Shown: positions 8,813 through 18,694, numbered from the stretch's first letter. The stretch is DNA of 64,000 nucleotides from Loktanella salsilacus (GCF_900114485.1 NZ_FOTF01000008.1:62001-126000); one strand, 5' to 3'. Translations and numbers: made by a program. Notes: a model not told the origin generated them from the letters alone.

Positions 8813-10042
8813 TTAATTAGCGGTCAGGGAAGCGTCGAGCTGATCGGCAGCATCGACGGCGGCGGCGCGCGCCTCGGCCTGCGTTGTCCAATCGGACATC
8901 GCGTCGCGCGCAGAAGTAGGAAGCGTGGCGATTTCCGCCAGTGCGTCGTTCAGGCGGCCGTTGCGCAGGGCGTCTTCCGCCCGCGACAGGGTCGCGTCGG
9001 TGCTTGTGCCCTCGCGGGCCTCAACGGACCGGACATTCAACTGATTGCGCAGAAACGATCCAAAGCCGCCAACATCATCCCCCGCTTCGCCCGCAGAGCG
9101 GGAGGCGGACAGGGCAGCGCGGGATGCCTCTGGAAAGGTATCGCGCAGAGTGGCGAGCGTAGGTACGCCGTCGACAACAGCGGTCAGCGCCTCTGGCAGA
9201 GGATCGTCCATCGTGCTGGCAAGGTCATCCAGCGGCTCGCGCATCGGCGCGCCGCTTTCGAGCGCGCCTTGGACGCGGGACAGGGCTGCGCGAGCGGTTT
9301 GGTCACGTGCGGCCACCACAGCGGTTTGCTGGATCTGCTCAGCCTCGGCGCGGGTGGCGTCAAGCTGGGCCTGCAAATCAGCGCGTTGCTGTTCCAGCGC
9401 GGCCTGCTGTGCGGCGATCTGATCGCTTAGCTGCGCAACGGCCTGTTCTTGCGCCTGCTCACCCATCAGCGGGGCCAGTTGGCCGGCTTGGGCGATGCTG
9501 TCGTTCACCTCGGCAAAGCGTTCATCAACGCTCGCGCTTAGGTCGGTCACGCCCTGGTTTAACGTGGCCAAGTCCTGCGTGATGCCGGACATATCTGTGA
9601 CCGGTACCGCATCAACCTGCGCTTGCAGCGCATCAATGCGGGACTGAAGGCCGTCAATATCCACAGGCGTGGTCTGGCCAAATTGGGTATAGGCGACGCC
9701 ATAACCGATGCCGCCCGCGATCAAGCCACCCAGCAACATCGGAAAGAACACGCCTTTGCGCTTTTCCGGCTCTTGCCGAGGCGGCGTGCTGACGGGTTCC
9801 GCCTTAGCCGGGGTGGCAGGTGCGTCTGCCTTGGGTTGCCGGGCCACAGGCTCAGGCTTTGGCGTGGGGGTCGACGCGGCGGGTTTTTCCGCAGCCGTCG
9901 CAATCGAAGGGGGCGGCATCGCCATATCGACCTGTGCTAGCGCATCAGCCGTCTGCGGTGTCGCGACGATTTCAGCCTCGGTCACTTTGTCCGGGTTCGC
10001 CTTCGATTTCGGACTGCGCCCATTTGCCGGTTTTGTCGCCAC
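8813..10042 (-). CDS. Mitofilin-like inner membrane protein (COG4223)
   Basis: About 409 residues. The N-terminal 90 residues are rich in A, P, K and T and probably disordered. One membrane segment (PMLLGGLIAGGIGYGVAYTQF) follows, then a long coiled coil rich in Q, A and D, and a C-terminal helical domain with FGSFLRNQLNVRS. This is the alphaproteobacterial Mic60/mitofilin-like type usually found between hemD and hemY, thought to shape the inner membrane. The start is chosen at the GTG at 10042 because AGGAAGG lies 8 nt upstream; an upstream GTG at 10072 would add ten residues. Confidence 0.82.
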   Translation of the reverse strand: MATKPANGRSPKSKANPDKVTEAEIVATPQTADALAQVDMAMPPPSIATAAEKPAASTPTPKPEPVARQPKADAPATPAKAEPVSTPPRQEPEKRKGVFFPMLLGGLIAGGIGYGVAYTQFGQTTPVDIDGLQSRIDALQAQVDAVPVTDMSGITQDLATLNQGVTDLSASVDERFAEVNDSIAQAGQLAPLMGEQAQEQAVAQLSDQIAAQQAALEQQRADLQAQLDATRAEAEQIQQTAVVAARDQTARAALSRVQGALESGAPMREPLDDLASTMDDPLPEALTAVVDGVPTLATLRDTFPEASRAALSASRSAGEAGDDVGGFGSFLRNQLNVRSVEAREGTSTDATLSRAEDALRNGRLNDALAEIATLPTSARDAMSDWTTQAEARAAAVDAADQLDASLTAN

Positions 10043-10124
10043 GGAATTCACCTTCCTGTCCCTGCCGGTCACGTCCCGGCCATCATCATAAGACGTTAGC
10101 CCGCGCCGCTTCTACGCTCAAGGG

Positions 10125-10823
10125 CTACTCCGCCTGCGGGTCCAGACCGCGCAGCACAGCAATCGTCATGTCTGTCATATGATCTGCGTCGGGATGGCCA
10201 ACGGTCAAGGCACGGGCCTGTGGAATATGGCGAAACAGGTTTGCGACGGCAGCACTGATCGCAACGATATGCAGCGGTGCAGTGTACGTCAGATCAAGCA
10301 GCCCCTGCGCAGAGCGTGCCGAAAATATAGGCGCAACAAGCGGTACGGACCCGGCTGCGGCATCAATCAGCGATTGCGGGACCGGCAGGGCGACTTGGTC
10401 ATAAGCCTCAATCGTTGTGCAGCGCAGACCGGCGGCGGTCAGGCGCGCGGCAATTGCGCCCCGGCGATGGCGACCCGCCAAATGGACCATCGGCCCGGCG
10501 GGGTGGTGCGCCGTGATCATGGCGACAAGCGCGTCAGCGTCACCATCGGCGCTGCGCACGTCGTACCCTTTGGCATCTGCGGCCGCCGCTGTCGCGCCGC
10601 CAACGCACCACGCGGTCAGTCCCGTACCAATCGGTGCCTGCGCGACGGCGCGGGCAGATGTAAAGATCACATGGGACGCATCCGGCATATCGTATGCAAT
10701 CGGCACGATCCTCAACGCGGGGGCGTTTATGATGGGCACCGCCTTGCGCATCACGCGCTGCACATCTTGGGCAAATAACGTGCCCGCGGGGTCCGGGCGG
10801 GTGATGATCAGAATAGGTTGCAT
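10125..10823 (-). CDS. hemD: Uroporphyrinogen-III synthase
   Basis: A protein of about 232 residues with the two-lobed, low-similarity pattern of HemD, which cyclises hydroxymethylbilane to uroporphyrinogen III in heme, siroheme and cobalamin synthesis. It begins [20 protein letters not shown], typical of the family, and has the mid-protein FTSARAV and late [12 protein letters not shown] segments. A longer start at 10880 would run into the tsaD promoter region. Its position before the mitofilin-like gene and hemY supports the call. hemC, often adjacent, is not here. It is divergent from tsaD. Confidence 0.85.
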   Translation of the reverse strand: MQPILIITRPDPAGTLFAQDVQRVMRKAVPIINAPALRIVPIAYDMPDASHVIFTSARAVAQAPIGTGLTAWCVGGATAAAADAKGYDVRSADGDADALVAMITAHHPAGPMVHLAGRHRRGAIAARLTAAGLRCTTIEAYDQVALPVPQSLIDAAAGSVPLVAPIFSARSAQGLLDLTYTAPLHIVAISAAVANLFRHIPQARALTVGHPDADHMTDMTIAVLRGLDPQAE

Positions 10824-10893
10824 CGCGGCCTTGTTGTCTGATTGCGCTGCCAGTGTTACGTGCAAGACGTTCCAGCACAACAGGCCTTACCCC

Positions 10894-11982
10894 ATGACAC
10901 GCACGATCCTTGGTATCGAAAGCAGTTGCGACGACACTGCCGCCGCCGTTGTGCGGCAAGATGATGAAGGAACGGTTATCCTGTCCTCTGTGGTGTTTGG
11001 CCAGACGACGCTGCATGCGGCCTTTGGCGGTGTGGTGCCGGAAATTGCGGCGCGGGCGCATGCGGAAAAGGTAGATCACTGCGTCGAACAGGCTCTATTA
11101 AAGGCGAATGTGAAACTGCGCGACTGCGATGCGATTGCGGTGACTGCTGGGCCGGGGCTGATTGGCGGTGTGTTGTCGGGGGTCATGTGCGCTAAGGGTC
11201 TGGCTGCCGCGACTGGGTTTCCGCTGATTGGTGTGAACCATTTAGCCGGCCATGCCCTGACGCCGCGCCTAACGGATGATGTCGCGTTTCCTTATTTGAT
11301 GCTGCTTGTGTCTGGTGGCCATTGCCAATTTCTGATCGCCCATAGCGATGATCGCTTTGAACGCATCGGCGGCACCATCGACGACGCCCCGGGCGAGGCG
11401 TTTGACAAGACAGCGCGGCTGCTAGGCCTGCCGCAACCGGGCGGTCCCGCTGTGGAACGTGCGGCTGCAACGGGGGATCCCAAGCGGTTCAAACTGCCGC
11501 GCCCACTGCTAGACCGCGCAGATTGCGACATGAGCTTTTCGGGGCTGAAGACTGCCCTACTGCGTGCGCGTGATAGCGTCATTGGACCTGATCAGACACT
11601 GAAAGCGGCGGATCAAGCGGATTTGGCCGCCGGATTTCAGGCGGCCATGACCGATGTGCTGCGCGCGAAAACGGCGCGGGCTTTGGACATTTACCTTGCG
11701 CTATCCCCGGCAGAACCTGTCTTGGCCGTCGCAGGCGGCGTGGCTGCAAATATGCCGATCCGGCACGCACTGACCGACCTTTGTGCCACGTCAGGCGTCC
11801 GCTTTGTCGCGCCGCCGCTGGCGCTGTGCACGGACAACGCAGCCATGATCGCCTTTGCGGGGCTGCATCGCCTGGCCCGCGCTGATTTCGACGACTTAAG
11901 CCTGTCAGCGCGCCCACGCTGGCCGCTCGACGGTGCAGCTCCGGGGATGCTGGGGTCTGGCAAAAAAGGGGCTAAGGCGTGA
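10894..11982 (+). CDS. tsaD: tRNA N6-adenosine threonylcarbamoyltransferase
   Basis: TsaD (Kae1 family) catalyses the last step of t6A37 formation in ANN-decoding tRNAs, together with TsaB and TsaE (tsaE is at 20.3 kb). The 362-residue protein begins [20 protein letters not shown] and has the metal-binding NHLAGH with H116 and H120, the LVSGGHCQ loop and a late CTDNAAMIA segment containing the third metal ligand region. The start is set at the ATG after TTACCCC because conservation begins there. gpsA overlaps its stop codon by 4 bp (GTGA). Confidence 0.96.
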   Translation: MTRTILGIESSCDDTAAAVVRQDDEGTVILSSVVFGQTTLHAAFGGVVPEIAARAHAEKVDHCVEQALLKANVKLRDCDAIAVTAGPGLIGGVLSGVMCAKGLAAATGFPLIGVNHLAGHALTPRLTDDVAFPYLMLLVSGGHCQFLIAHSDDRFERIGGTIDDAPGEAFDKTARLLGLPQPGGPAVERAAATGDPKRFKLPRPLLDRADCDMSFSGLKTALLRARDSVIGPDQTLKAADQADLAAGFQAAMTDVLRAKTARALDIYLALSPAEPVLAVAGGVAANMPIRHALTDLCATSGVRFVAPPLALCTDNAAMIAFAGLHRLARADFDDLSLSARPRWPLDGAAPGMLGSGKKGAKA

Positions 11983-12929
11983 TTGGCGTCGTCGGTGCTG
12001 GCGCTTTTGGGACGGCGCTTGCGATAGCATTGGCCCGCGATGGGCGCAGCGTTACGCTTTGGGCGCGCGATATAGGCGATATGGCACAGACGCGCCGCAG
12101 TCCGCGCCTGCCAGATGTGACGCTTCCGGACGGGATAAACATCACCAAAAATATGGTCGATATTGCCGCGTCAGAGACTGTTTTGCTGGCTGTTCCCGCA
12201 CAAAGCCTAAGGGACGTTTTGACGGCAAATGCTACGCATCTGGACGCCAAGCAGCTGGTCGCTTGTTGCAAGGGGATTGACCTTGAAACGCTGACAGGAC
12301 CTGTAGCCACCATTGCACGCACCTTGCCGAATGCTATGCCTGCGATCCTGACCGGGCCATCCTTTGCCGCCGACATCGCGCGCGGCTTGCCGACCGCGCT
12401 GACGCTCGCCTGCGCTGATGATACCGTCGGCCAGAACCTGCAACAGCAGTTGTCGACAGGTACGCTGCGCATTTACCGCACGACAGACACGATTGGCGCA
12501 GAGCTGGGCGGTGCGCTTAAGAATGTCATCGCGATTGCCTGCGGCGTGGCGATTGGTGCAAGCCTTGGTGACAGCGCCCGCGCCGCGCTGATGACGCGCG
12601 GCTTTGCAGAGATGCAGCGCCTAGCACAGATCCTTGGGGCAGAGCCGCAGACCTTGGTCGGACTGTCAGGCTTGGGCGATCTGGCCCTGACCTGCACGTC
12701 GCCCCTATCGCGCAATTATCGTTACGGGCTGGCACTAGGGGCGGGCACGGCAATTGATCCCGCGATGACGGTCGAGGGGGCCGCGACGTCTTGGGCAGTC
12801 ACGCGGCTCGGGCAGGATCGGGGGATTGATCTGCCAGTGTGCGCGGTGGTTGCTGCGCTGACGCGGGGTGAGATCAGTGTCGAAACTGCGCTGCAGAACC
12901 TGCTTAGCAGACCGCTAAAGGAAGAATAG
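11979..12929 (+). CDS. gpsA: Glycerol-3-phosphate dehydrogenase [NAD(P)+]
   Basis: A 316-residue soluble dehydrogenase that reduces dihydroxyacetone phosphate to sn-glycerol 3-phosphate for phospholipid synthesis. The Rossmann motif GAGAFGTA is at 6-13, the [11 protein letters not shown] segment near 126-136 and the catalytic lysine region [15 protein letters not shown] near 173-187. It starts with GTG, whose last two bases form the tsaD stop, so the genes are translationally coupled. The EVE protein gene follows after one base. Confidence 0.96.
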   Translation: MIGVVGAGAFGTALAIALARDGRSVTLWARDIGDMAQTRRSPRLPDVTLPDGINITKNMVDIAASETVLLAVPAQSLRDVLTANATHLDAKQLVACCKGIDLETLTGPVATIARTLPNAMPAILTGPSFAADIARGLPTALTLACADDTVGQNLQQQLSTGTLRIYRTTDTIGAELGGALKNVIAIACGVAIGASLGDSARAALMTRGFAEMQRLAQILGAEPQTLVGLSGLGDLALTCTSPLSRNYRYGLALGAGTAIDPAMTVEGAATSWAVTRLGQDRGIDLPVCAVVAALTRGEISVETALQNLLSRPLKEE

Positions 12930-12930
12930 T

Positions 12931-13344
12931 ATGTCGCTTTGGTTGATGAAATCCGAGCCGGATGAATTTGGTTGGAACGATCTGGTCGCGAAGGGCGTCA
13001 GCCCTTGGGATGGCGTGCGCAATTATCAGGCGCGGAATTTTATGCGTGATATGGCGGTCGGCGATCAGGCATTTTTCTATCATTCCCGCACGGGTCTGGC
13101 GGTCGTTGGAAACATGGATATCGTCGCGCCCGCCTACCCCGACCCCACCGCGCCTGACCTCAAATGGTCTTGCGTCGATGTCAAAGCAGCGCAGCCCTTT
13201 GATCGGCCAGTCACGCTGGACGTTATCAAAAATGATCCGCGGTTGGCGGACATGGTGCTGGTTAAGAATTCGCGCCTGTCCGTGCAGCCGGTGACGCAGT
13301 CCGAATGGGATATGATCTGCGCGATGGGCCTAAAACAGGCCTAG
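12931..13344 (+). CDS. EVE domain protein
   Basis: A 137-residue single-domain EVE (PUA-like) protein, related to eukaryotic thymocyte nuclear protein 1. It shows LWLMKSEPDEFGW at the N-terminus, GVRNYQARNFMRDM near 28-41 and the VDVKAA strand. EVE domains are predicted to bind modified bases in RNA or DNA. It starts right after gpsA, in the tsaD-gpsA operon, and is followed by a strong hairpin that ends the transcript. Confidence 0.88.
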   Translation: MSLWLMKSEPDEFGWNDLVAKGVSPWDGVRNYQARNFMRDMAVGDQAFFYHSRTGLAVVGNMDIVAPAYPDPTAPDLKWSCVDVKAAQPFDRPVTLDVIKNDPRLADMVLVKNSRLSVQPVTQSEWDMICAMGLKQA

Positions 13345-13351
13345 ATGGACA

Positions 13352-13374
13352 GCCCGCCAATCACATTGGCGGGC
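13352..13374. terminator. Bidirectional hairpin terminator
   Basis: Perfect 10-bp stem GCCCGCCAAT / ATTGGCGGGC with a 3-nt loop, 7 bp after the EVE gene stop and 17 bp before the end of the convergent DUF2853 gene. There is no long T-run, so terminator strength is uncertain. Confidence 0.65.
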
Positions 13375-13391
13375 GCCCTGAATAGCAAATG

Positions 13392-13733
13392 TCAGCCGTA
13401 GACGGCTTCTTTGCCGAAATGCTTGGTCAGCAGGTAATACATGACGGCCCGGTATTTGTTGCGGTTCGACCGGCCATAGGTCTCGATCGCTTTTTGCACG
13501 CCGCCCATCAATTCGGGACCGTCGGGCAGGCCAAGCTTTTTGCGCAGGAAACCGTCAACGACGCGCTGAAGTTCTTCGGTATCGCTGCCGGCAACGGTGC
13601 TGGCGTCGTCGTTATAAATTGACGGGCCGCAGCCGATTGTGACCTTTTTCAGCAGTTCCATATCCGGCGTCATGCCGCATTTTTCTTTGATGTCTTCCGC
13701 GTATTTCGCGATCAGATCGTCACGTTTTCCCAT
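13392..13733 (-). CDS. DUF2853 family protein
   Basis: A 113-residue, highly charged, soluble protein. It begins MGKRDDLIAKYAEDIKEKCG and contains the VTIGCGPSIYNDDAS and YRAVMYYLLTKHFGKE segments that mark DUF2853. It is predicted to be helical with no signal or membrane segment. It is flanked by a convergent terminator hairpin and, upstream, by the end of ahcY on the same strand about 130 bp away. The function of the family is unknown. Confidence 0.85.
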   Translation of the reverse strand: MGKRDDLIAKYAEDIKEKCGMTPDMELLKKVTIGCGPSIYNDDASTVAGSDTEELQRVVDGFLRKKLGLPDGPELMGGVQKAIETYGRSNRNKYRAVMYYLLTKHFGKEAVYG

Positions 13734-13862
13734 GTCGTACCCCTGTTTTCTATACGGCCGTCAAGCGGCCTTAAGGCAGCCTAAAACGACGTTGCCGCGC
13801 CAAACAAGAAAAAACGAGGGGGAAAGTTTGGCCGCGCAACACCGTCACGCGGCCAAAAGTGG

Positions 13863-15251
13863 TTAGTAGCGGTAGTGTTCGGGCTTAAACGGGCCTTCGA
13901 CGGTGACGCCGATATAGTCCGCTTGATCCTTTTGCAGCGTGGTCAGTTTAACGCCGATGCGGGCCAAGTGCAGGCGCGCAACCTTTTCGTCCAGCACCTT
14001 GGGCAGGATGTAAACGCCGGGCTGGTATTCATCGCCCTTGGTCCACAGTTCGATCTGCGCCAGCACCTGGTTGGTGAAGGATGCCGACATCACAAAGGAC
14101 GGGTGGCCCGTGGCGTTGCCAAGGTTCAACAAGCGGCCTTCGGACAGCAGGATCAGACGAGAGCCGGAAGGCATCTCGATCATGTCGACCTGCTCTTTGA
14201 TGTTGGTCCACTTGTGGTTTTTCAGCGCGGCGACCTGAATTTCGTTATCGAAGTGGCCGATGTTACCGACGATGGCCATATCCTTCATCTCGCGCATATG
14301 CTCGATGCGGATGATGTCTTTGTTGCCGGTCGTGGTGATAAAGATATCGGCGGTGGCGACGACGTCTTCCAGCAGGACAACTTCAAAGCCGTCCATGGCG
14401 GCCTGCAGGGCGCAGATCGGGTCGACTTCAGTGACTTTCACACGCGCGCCGGCGCCGCTTAGGGACGCGGCAGAACCTTTGCCAACATCGCCATAGCCGC
14501 AGACGACGGCCACTTTGCCAGCCATCATGGTGTCAGTCGCGCGGCGGATGCCGTCGACCAGCGATTCCTTGCAGCCGTACTTGTTGTCGAACTTCGACTT
14601 GGTGACGGAATCGTTCACGTTGATTGCGGGGAACGGCAGCTGACCCTTCTTGTGCAGGTCATACAGGCGGTGAACGCCTGTGGTCGTTTCCTCGGATACG
14701 CCTTTGATTGCGTCGCGGGTTTTGGTGAACCAGCCTGGGGATTGCGCCATACGCTTCTTGATCTGCGCCTTGATCGCGACTTCTTCTTCGGACTGAGGCA
14801 CAGCGATAACGTCTTCGCCAGCTTCAGCGCGGGCACCCAGCAGGATGTACAGCGTCGCGTCGCCGCCATCATCCAAGATCATGTTCGCGCCTTCGGGGAA
14901 TTGGAAGGACCGGTCAAGGTAGTCCCAATGCTCTTCCAGCGTCTGGCCCTTGATTGCGAAAACGGGTGTGCCGCCTGCGGCAATCGCGGCAGCAGCGTGG
15001 TCTTGGGTCGAAAAGATGTTGCAGGACGCCCAGCGCACGTCAGCGCCCAGCGCTGTCAGCGTTTCGATCAGCACAGCGGTCTGGATCGTCATATGCAGCG
15101 ATCCAACGATGCGCGCACCAGCCAAAGGCTTCGTCGTGCCGTATTCGTCGCGGCAGGCCATCAGGCCCGGCATTTCAGTTTCGGCAATATCCAATTCTTT
15201 GCGGCCATAGGCAGCAAGGGCGATATCCTTGACGATGTAGTCCTGAGTCAT
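13863..15251 (-). CDS. ahcY: Adenosylhomocysteinase
   Basis: S-adenosylhomocysteine hydrolase, the NAD-dependent tetrameric enzyme that splits SAH to adenosine and homocysteine and relieves methyltransferase inhibition. The 462-residue protein starts [20 protein letters not shown]. It carries the signature [13 protein letters not shown] with the catalytic lysine, the NAD-binding [13 protein letters not shown], and ends HYRY as expected. A longer in-frame start is rejected because conservation begins at MTQDY. The 5' leader holds a 9-bp hairpin that includes the Shine-Dalgarno bases. In Rhodobacter, ahcY lies in the regA neighbourhood; here regA is only about 700 bp away. Confidence 0.97.
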   Translation of the reverse strand: MTQDYIVKDIALAAYGRKELDIAETEMPGLMACRDEYGTTKPLAGARIVGSLHMTIQTAVLIETLTALGADVRWASCNIFSTQDHAAAAIAAGGTPVFAIKGQTLEEHWDYLDRSFQFPEGANMILDDGGDATLYILLGARAEAGEDVIAVPQSEEEVAIKAQIKKRMAQSPGWFTKTRDAIKGVSEETTTGVHRLYDLHKKGQLPFPAINVNDSVTKSKFDNKYGCKESLVDGIRRATDTMMAGKVAVVCGYGDVGKGSAASLSGAGARVKVTEVDPICALQAAMDGFEVVLLEDVVATADIFITTTGNKDIIRIEHMREMKDMAIVGNIGHFDNEIQVAALKNHKWTNIKEQVDMIEMPSGSRLILLSEGRLLNLGNATGHPSFVMSASFTNQVLAQIELWTKGDEYQPGVYILPKVLDEKVARLHLARIGVKLTTLQKDQADYIGVTVEGPFKPEHYRY

Positions 15252-15261
15252 GTTGCATGTT

Positions 15262-15286
15262 CCTTGCGCATCAGCTTTGCGCAAGG
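15262..15286 (-). promoter_or_regulatory. Hairpin covering the ahcY ribosome binding site
   Basis: Read on the minus strand, CCTTGCGCA pairs perfectly with TGCGCAAGG around a 7-nt loop (AAGCTGA). The 3' arm contains AAGG of the presumed Shine-Dalgarno (AAGGA), about 10 nt before the ATG. A fold like this would block translation unless opened, so it may be a translational switch. It does not visibly match the published SAM/SAH-type aptamer that I recall. Confidence 0.5.
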
Positions 15287-15332
15287 CGATAACACACCGG
15301 CCAAATCTGGGCAACGCGACACGAGGACAACC

Positions 15333-15923
15333 ATGAAACAACCCCGCGCGTGGCAACGCATGCTATCGGGTCGCAGGCTAGATCTGCTTGACCCAACCCC
15401 GATGGATATCGAGGTCGAGGACATCGCGCATGGGCTGGCATTCGTCGCCCGCTGGAATGGGCAAACGCTAGGCGATTATGCCTATTCGGTGGCCGAGCAT
15501 TCGCTGCTGGTCGAGCAGATTTTCAGCGTCCAGCAGCCCGCCGCGCCAGCCAAGTGGCGGCTGGCGGCCTTGCTGCATGACGCGCCAGAGTATGTGATTG
15601 GTGACATGATTTCCCCGGTCAAGGCGGCTGTGGGGCCAGGGTATGGAGAATTGGACGCGCGGCTGACAGCGGCGATCCATCTACGCTTTGGCCTGCCTGC
15701 GGTGCTACCCGTGCGGGTGAAAAAGCAAATTAAGACCGCGGACAATGTGTCGGCTTGGCTGGAAGCCATACAGATCGCAGGGTTTTCGCGCACAGAGGCA
15801 GACAAGCTGTTTGGCAAACAGCCTGCTGCTTTGGTGGAAACGCTAAGTATTGCGCTGCGCCCGCCCGTTGCGGTGCGGCAGGATTATACCGCCCGCGTCG
15901 CGGCGCTGCTGGCGCAGATGTAA
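15333..15923 (+). CDS. HD domain phosphohydrolase, YfbR-like
   Basis: A 196-residue HD-superfamily protein. Likely metal ligands are H33 or H56, the HD pair H82-D83 ([14 protein letters not shown]) and a later aspartate in KTADNVSAW. This layout resembles YfbR-type 5'-nucleotidases acting on deoxynucleoside monophosphates, but the substrate is not shown. The start is the ATG after ACGAGGACAACC. It is divergent from ahcY and convergent with regA, whose last codon ends one base after this gene stops. Confidence 0.8.
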   Translation: MKQPRAWQRMLSGRRLDLLDPTPMDIEVEDIAHGLAFVARWNGQTLGDYAYSVAEHSLLVEQIFSVQQPAAPAKWRLAALLHDAPEYVIGDMISPVKAAVGPGYGELDARLTAAIHLRFGLPAVLPVRVKKQIKTADNVSAWLEAIQIAGFSRTEADKLFGKQPAALVETLSIALRPPVAVRQDYTARVAALLAQM

Positions 15924-15924
15924 A

Positions 15925-16476
15925 TCAGCGCGGGCTGCGTTTCGCCAAAATGCGCTGCAGCGTCCGGCGGTGCATGCTGAGGCGCCGCGCGGTTTCACTG
16001 ACGTTGCGGTCGCACAGCTCGTATACGCGCTGGATATGCTCCCACCGGACGCGGTCCGCGCTCATCGGGTTGTCGGGCGGCGGCGGCAGTTCGTCCTTGC
16101 GGGCCAGCAAAGCGTTGGTCACGTCGGTCGCGTCAGCGGGCTTCGCCAAATAATCCGTCGCACCGATTTTCACGGCGGCCACGGCGGTGGCGATAGCACC
16201 GTATCCGGTCAGCACAACGATGCGCGCATCCGGGCGGCGTTCGCGCAAAAGCTCTACCACATCAAGGCCATTGCCGTCCTCTAGCCGCAAATCAACCACG
16301 GCATAGGCGGGCGGACGGGCGGTAGCGATAGCTTTACCTGCTGCGACGGACTCGGCAGTTTCGACGATAAAGCCGCGCTTTTCCATCGCCTTTGCCAGAC
16401 GTTTGACGAAGGCTTCGTCATCATCGACCAGCAAAAGCGTCTTGTCCGGTCCCAGATCGAGAGGCTCTTGGTTCAT
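15925..16476 (-). CDS. regA: Redox response regulator RegA/PrrA/ActR
   Basis: A 183-residue response regulator. The receiver domain (about 12-130) has acidic residues D18-D20, phospho-acceptor D62 in VVDLRLEDGNG and a conserved lysine in YLAKP. A proline-rich linker (ELPPPPDNP) joins it to a Fis-type helix-turn-helix (VSETARRLSMHRRTLQRIL) that binds DNA. RegA controls respiration, carbon and nitrogen fixation and, where present, photosynthesis genes in response to redox state. Its kinase RegB and accessory SenC are adjacent. The in-frame upstream extension is unlikely because homology begins at MNQEPLDL. Confidence 0.95.
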   Translation of the reverse strand: MNQEPLDLGPDKTLLLVDDDEAFVKRLAKAMEKRGFIVETAESVAAGKAIATARPPAYAVVDLRLEDGNGLDVVELLRERRPDARIVVLTGYGAIATAVAAVKIGATDYLAKPADATDVTNALLARKDELPPPPDNPMSADRVRWEHIQRVYELCDRNVSETARRLSMHRRTLQRILAKRSPR

Positions 16477-16525
16477 GCCGCGTTCCTTGAATGTTTGTTC
16501 TGAATTAGGCTTTTCGGCCCCGTGG

Positions 16526-17131
16526 TCAACTGGCACCAATCGCGCAGGCGACTTGGTCGGCCACTTGCTCTGGGCTTTCTTCGCGCCGGAAAAAACTGGC
16601 AAAGCCGGTGTCAGGCATCATCAGATACGTAAAGACGGAATGGTTCATCAAATAGTAGTCGGGATCGTCATCGCCCTTTGAATAAAAGACGCGGTAGGCA
16701 TCGGCAGCGGCTTTGACCTGCGCATCGCTACCCGTCAGGCCAATCATTTTGTCGGAAAAGTTTTGCACATAATCGCCCATCACCTGCGGCGTATCACGGG
16801 CCGGATCGATGGTGATGAACACGGGTGTGACACTGTGACCCGCCTCTGCCAGCAGATCAACAGCCTGCGCGTTGCGCGCATTGTCGATGGGGCAGACATC
16901 AGGGCAAAAGCTGTAGCCGAAATAGATCAGCGCAGGTTCGGTAATGACATCGGCGTCGGTCACGGTTTCCCCTGCCCCATTCACCAGCGTAAACGGGCCG
17001 CCAATGTCCGCCCCTGCGGCAGTCGACGTGAAACACGACTCGGCGCTATTGCGCCCCATCGTCACCAGAAAGGTCGCCCCCAGCAAAGCAAGTGTTGCGC
17101 TACCAGCTAAAATCGCAGTCAGTCGTTTCAT
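16526..17131 (-). CDS. senC: SCO1/SenC family copper chaperone
   Basis: A 201-residue membrane-anchored, thioredoxin-fold protein. One N-terminal membrane segment (about 5-25) serves as anchor. The copper site consists of CPDVC (C76, C80) and H163 in MNHSVF. SenC/PrrC helps build the CuA or CuB centre of cytochrome oxidases and influences the RegBA redox signal. It lies between divergent regB and downstream regA, the classic regB-senC-regA arrangement. An in-frame upstream start is less likely because the hydrophobic anchor follows MKRLTAIL directly. Confidence 0.94.
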   Translation of the reverse strand: MKRLTAILAGSATLALLGATFLVTMGRNSAESCFTSTAAGADIGGPFTLVNGAGETVTDADVITEPALIYFGYSFCPDVCPIDNARNAQAVDLLAEAGHSVTPVFITIDPARDTPQVMGDYVQNFSDKMIGLTGSDAQVKAAADAYRVFYSKGDDDPDYYLMNHSVFTYLMMPDTGFASFFRREESPEQVADQVACAIGAS

Positions 17132-17227
17132 CGGGGTGTCCTTATCCAAAGCGTCGCATTGATCGCGCATCCCGGCCCCCGTAACAATGGGGCGCGCAAG
17201 CACATCCCCTTGATCTAGGATTTCACG

Positions 17228-18625
17228 ATGACCAGCGATGACACGGACATTCTGCAGGACCGTGAGCGCAGCAACTGGGTGCGCCTGCGGACACTGCTCA
17301 TTCTGCGCTGGTGCGCCATCGGCGGGCAGATCGTCGCCATTGTCATCGCCACCCGCTATTTCGGCCTCAAGATAGAGGCCGGGCCATCGGCCATGACCAT
17401 CGGGGCGGCGATGATCGCCAACCTGATCACCAGCTTCGTCTACCCCGAGAACAAGCGTTTGTCGGAACGCGAAGCCAGCGCAATGATGGCCTTTGATATC
17501 ATCCAGCTTGGAGTCCTGCTGTATTTGACGGGCGGGCTACACAATCCGTTTGCCCTGCTGATCCTCGCGCCCGTGATTATTGCTGCGACCGTGCTGCATT
17601 TGCTAAGCTTTGTGCTGTTGGGACTGCTTGCCATCGGCATGATTACCGCGATTGCCCTGACCTTTGTGCCGCTTCAGGTCGCTGACGGCACGCTTTTGCT
17701 ACTGCCACCGCTGCTGCACTTCGGCTTTTGGGCGTCGCTGGTGATTGGCGTCATCTTTCTGGGTATCTACGCCCGGCAGGTCACGACAGAGATGAATACG
17801 ATGGGTGACGCCTTGCTGGCGACGCAGCTCGCCTTGGCCAGAGAGCAGAAGCTGACCGACCTTGGCGGTGTTGTCGCCGCCGCCGCGCACGAACTTGGCA
17901 CGCCGCTGGCGACGATAAAGCTGGTCAGTAACGAGCTGATAGACGACCTCGCTGACCATCCCGAAATGCGCGAGGATGCAGAGCTGATCCGATCACAGGC
18001 TGATCGTTGCCGCGATATTCTGCATTCCATGGGCCGCGCTGGAAAAGACGACCTACACCTGCGATCCGCCCCGCTAGAAACTGTTGTAAAAGAGGCAGCC
18101 GAGCCGCATCTGCAACGTGGCCGCAACGTCAGTTTTGATGTCACCCCAGAGGATGGCTGCACCCTGCCCCAGCCCGTCATTTTGCGGCGACCAGAGATCA
18201 TTCATGGGTTGCGTAACCTGATCCAGAACGCGGTCGACTTCTCTCAGACGCAGATTGCGATTGATGTGCGTTGGTCTGACAACCAAATCTTTGTTCGTAT
18301 TGCCGACGATGGTCACGGCTTTCCGCAATCGGTGATCGGCCGAATCGGTGATCCTTTTGTGCGGCGCAGGCGTGTGGCCTTGGACGGCTTGCGGCGGCCA
18401 GGCTATGACGGCATGGGGCTAGGGTTGTTTATTGCCAAGACGTTACTGGAACGATCCGGTGCCCAGTTGTTGTTTGCAAACGGACAACGGCGCATTCCGG
18501 CGGGGCAGAAAAGCGATCTGGGCACAGGTGCGATTGTCACGGTGACGTGGCCCATGAAAGCGTTGACGCGCACGGATCACGGCAACTATCCGGCGTTAGG
18601 GAAAAACCAACTAATTTTGGATTGA
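17228..18625 (+). CDS. regB: Redox sensor histidine kinase RegB/PrrB
   Basis: A 465-residue membrane histidine kinase. Six predicted membrane segments lie in residues about 25-185. The quinone-binding heptapeptide GGLHNPF is at 102-108. Autophosphorylated H221 sits in AAAAHELGTPLAT, and C261 in DRCRDIL is 40 residues later, matching the redox-active cysteine of Rhodobacter RegB. The ATPase domain shows N (LRNLIQNAVDFS), DDGHGFP and GMGLGLFIAKTLLE. It phosphorylates RegA. It is divergent from senC, and a PAS protein gene follows about 70 bp downstream. Confidence 0.96.
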   Translation: MTSDDTDILQDRERSNWVRLRTLLILRWCAIGGQIVAIVIATRYFGLKIEAGPSAMTIGAAMIANLITSFVYPENKRLSEREASAMMAFDIIQLGVLLYLTGGLHNPFALLILAPVIIAATVLHLLSFVLLGLLAIGMITAIALTFVPLQVADGTLLLLPPLLHFGFWASLVIGVIFLGIYARQVTTEMNTMGDALLATQLALAREQKLTDLGGVVAAAAHELGTPLATIKLVSNELIDDLADHPEMREDAELIRSQADRCRDILHSMGRAGKDDLHLRSAPLETVVKEAAEPHLQRGRNVSFDVTPEDGCTLPQPVILRRPEIIHGLRNLIQNAVDFSQTQIAIDVRWSDNQIFVRIADDGHGFPQSVIGRIGDPFVRRRRVALDGLRRPGYDGMGLGLFIAKTLLERSGAQLLFANGQRRIPAGQKSDLGTGAIVTVTWPMKALTRTDHGNYPALGKNQLILD

Positions 18626-18694
18626 TTTAGATTTCTTAAGCCTGCGTTAACCCGGCTCATTCAATTTCAAGTTGTTGTGACCGGGAGATATGGA

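Noticed and set aside
15252-15332. Known SAM/SAH riboswitch upstream of ahcY
   Set aside because: A hairpin is present but the loop and tail do not match the aptamer sequences I recall; reported only as an unassigned element.
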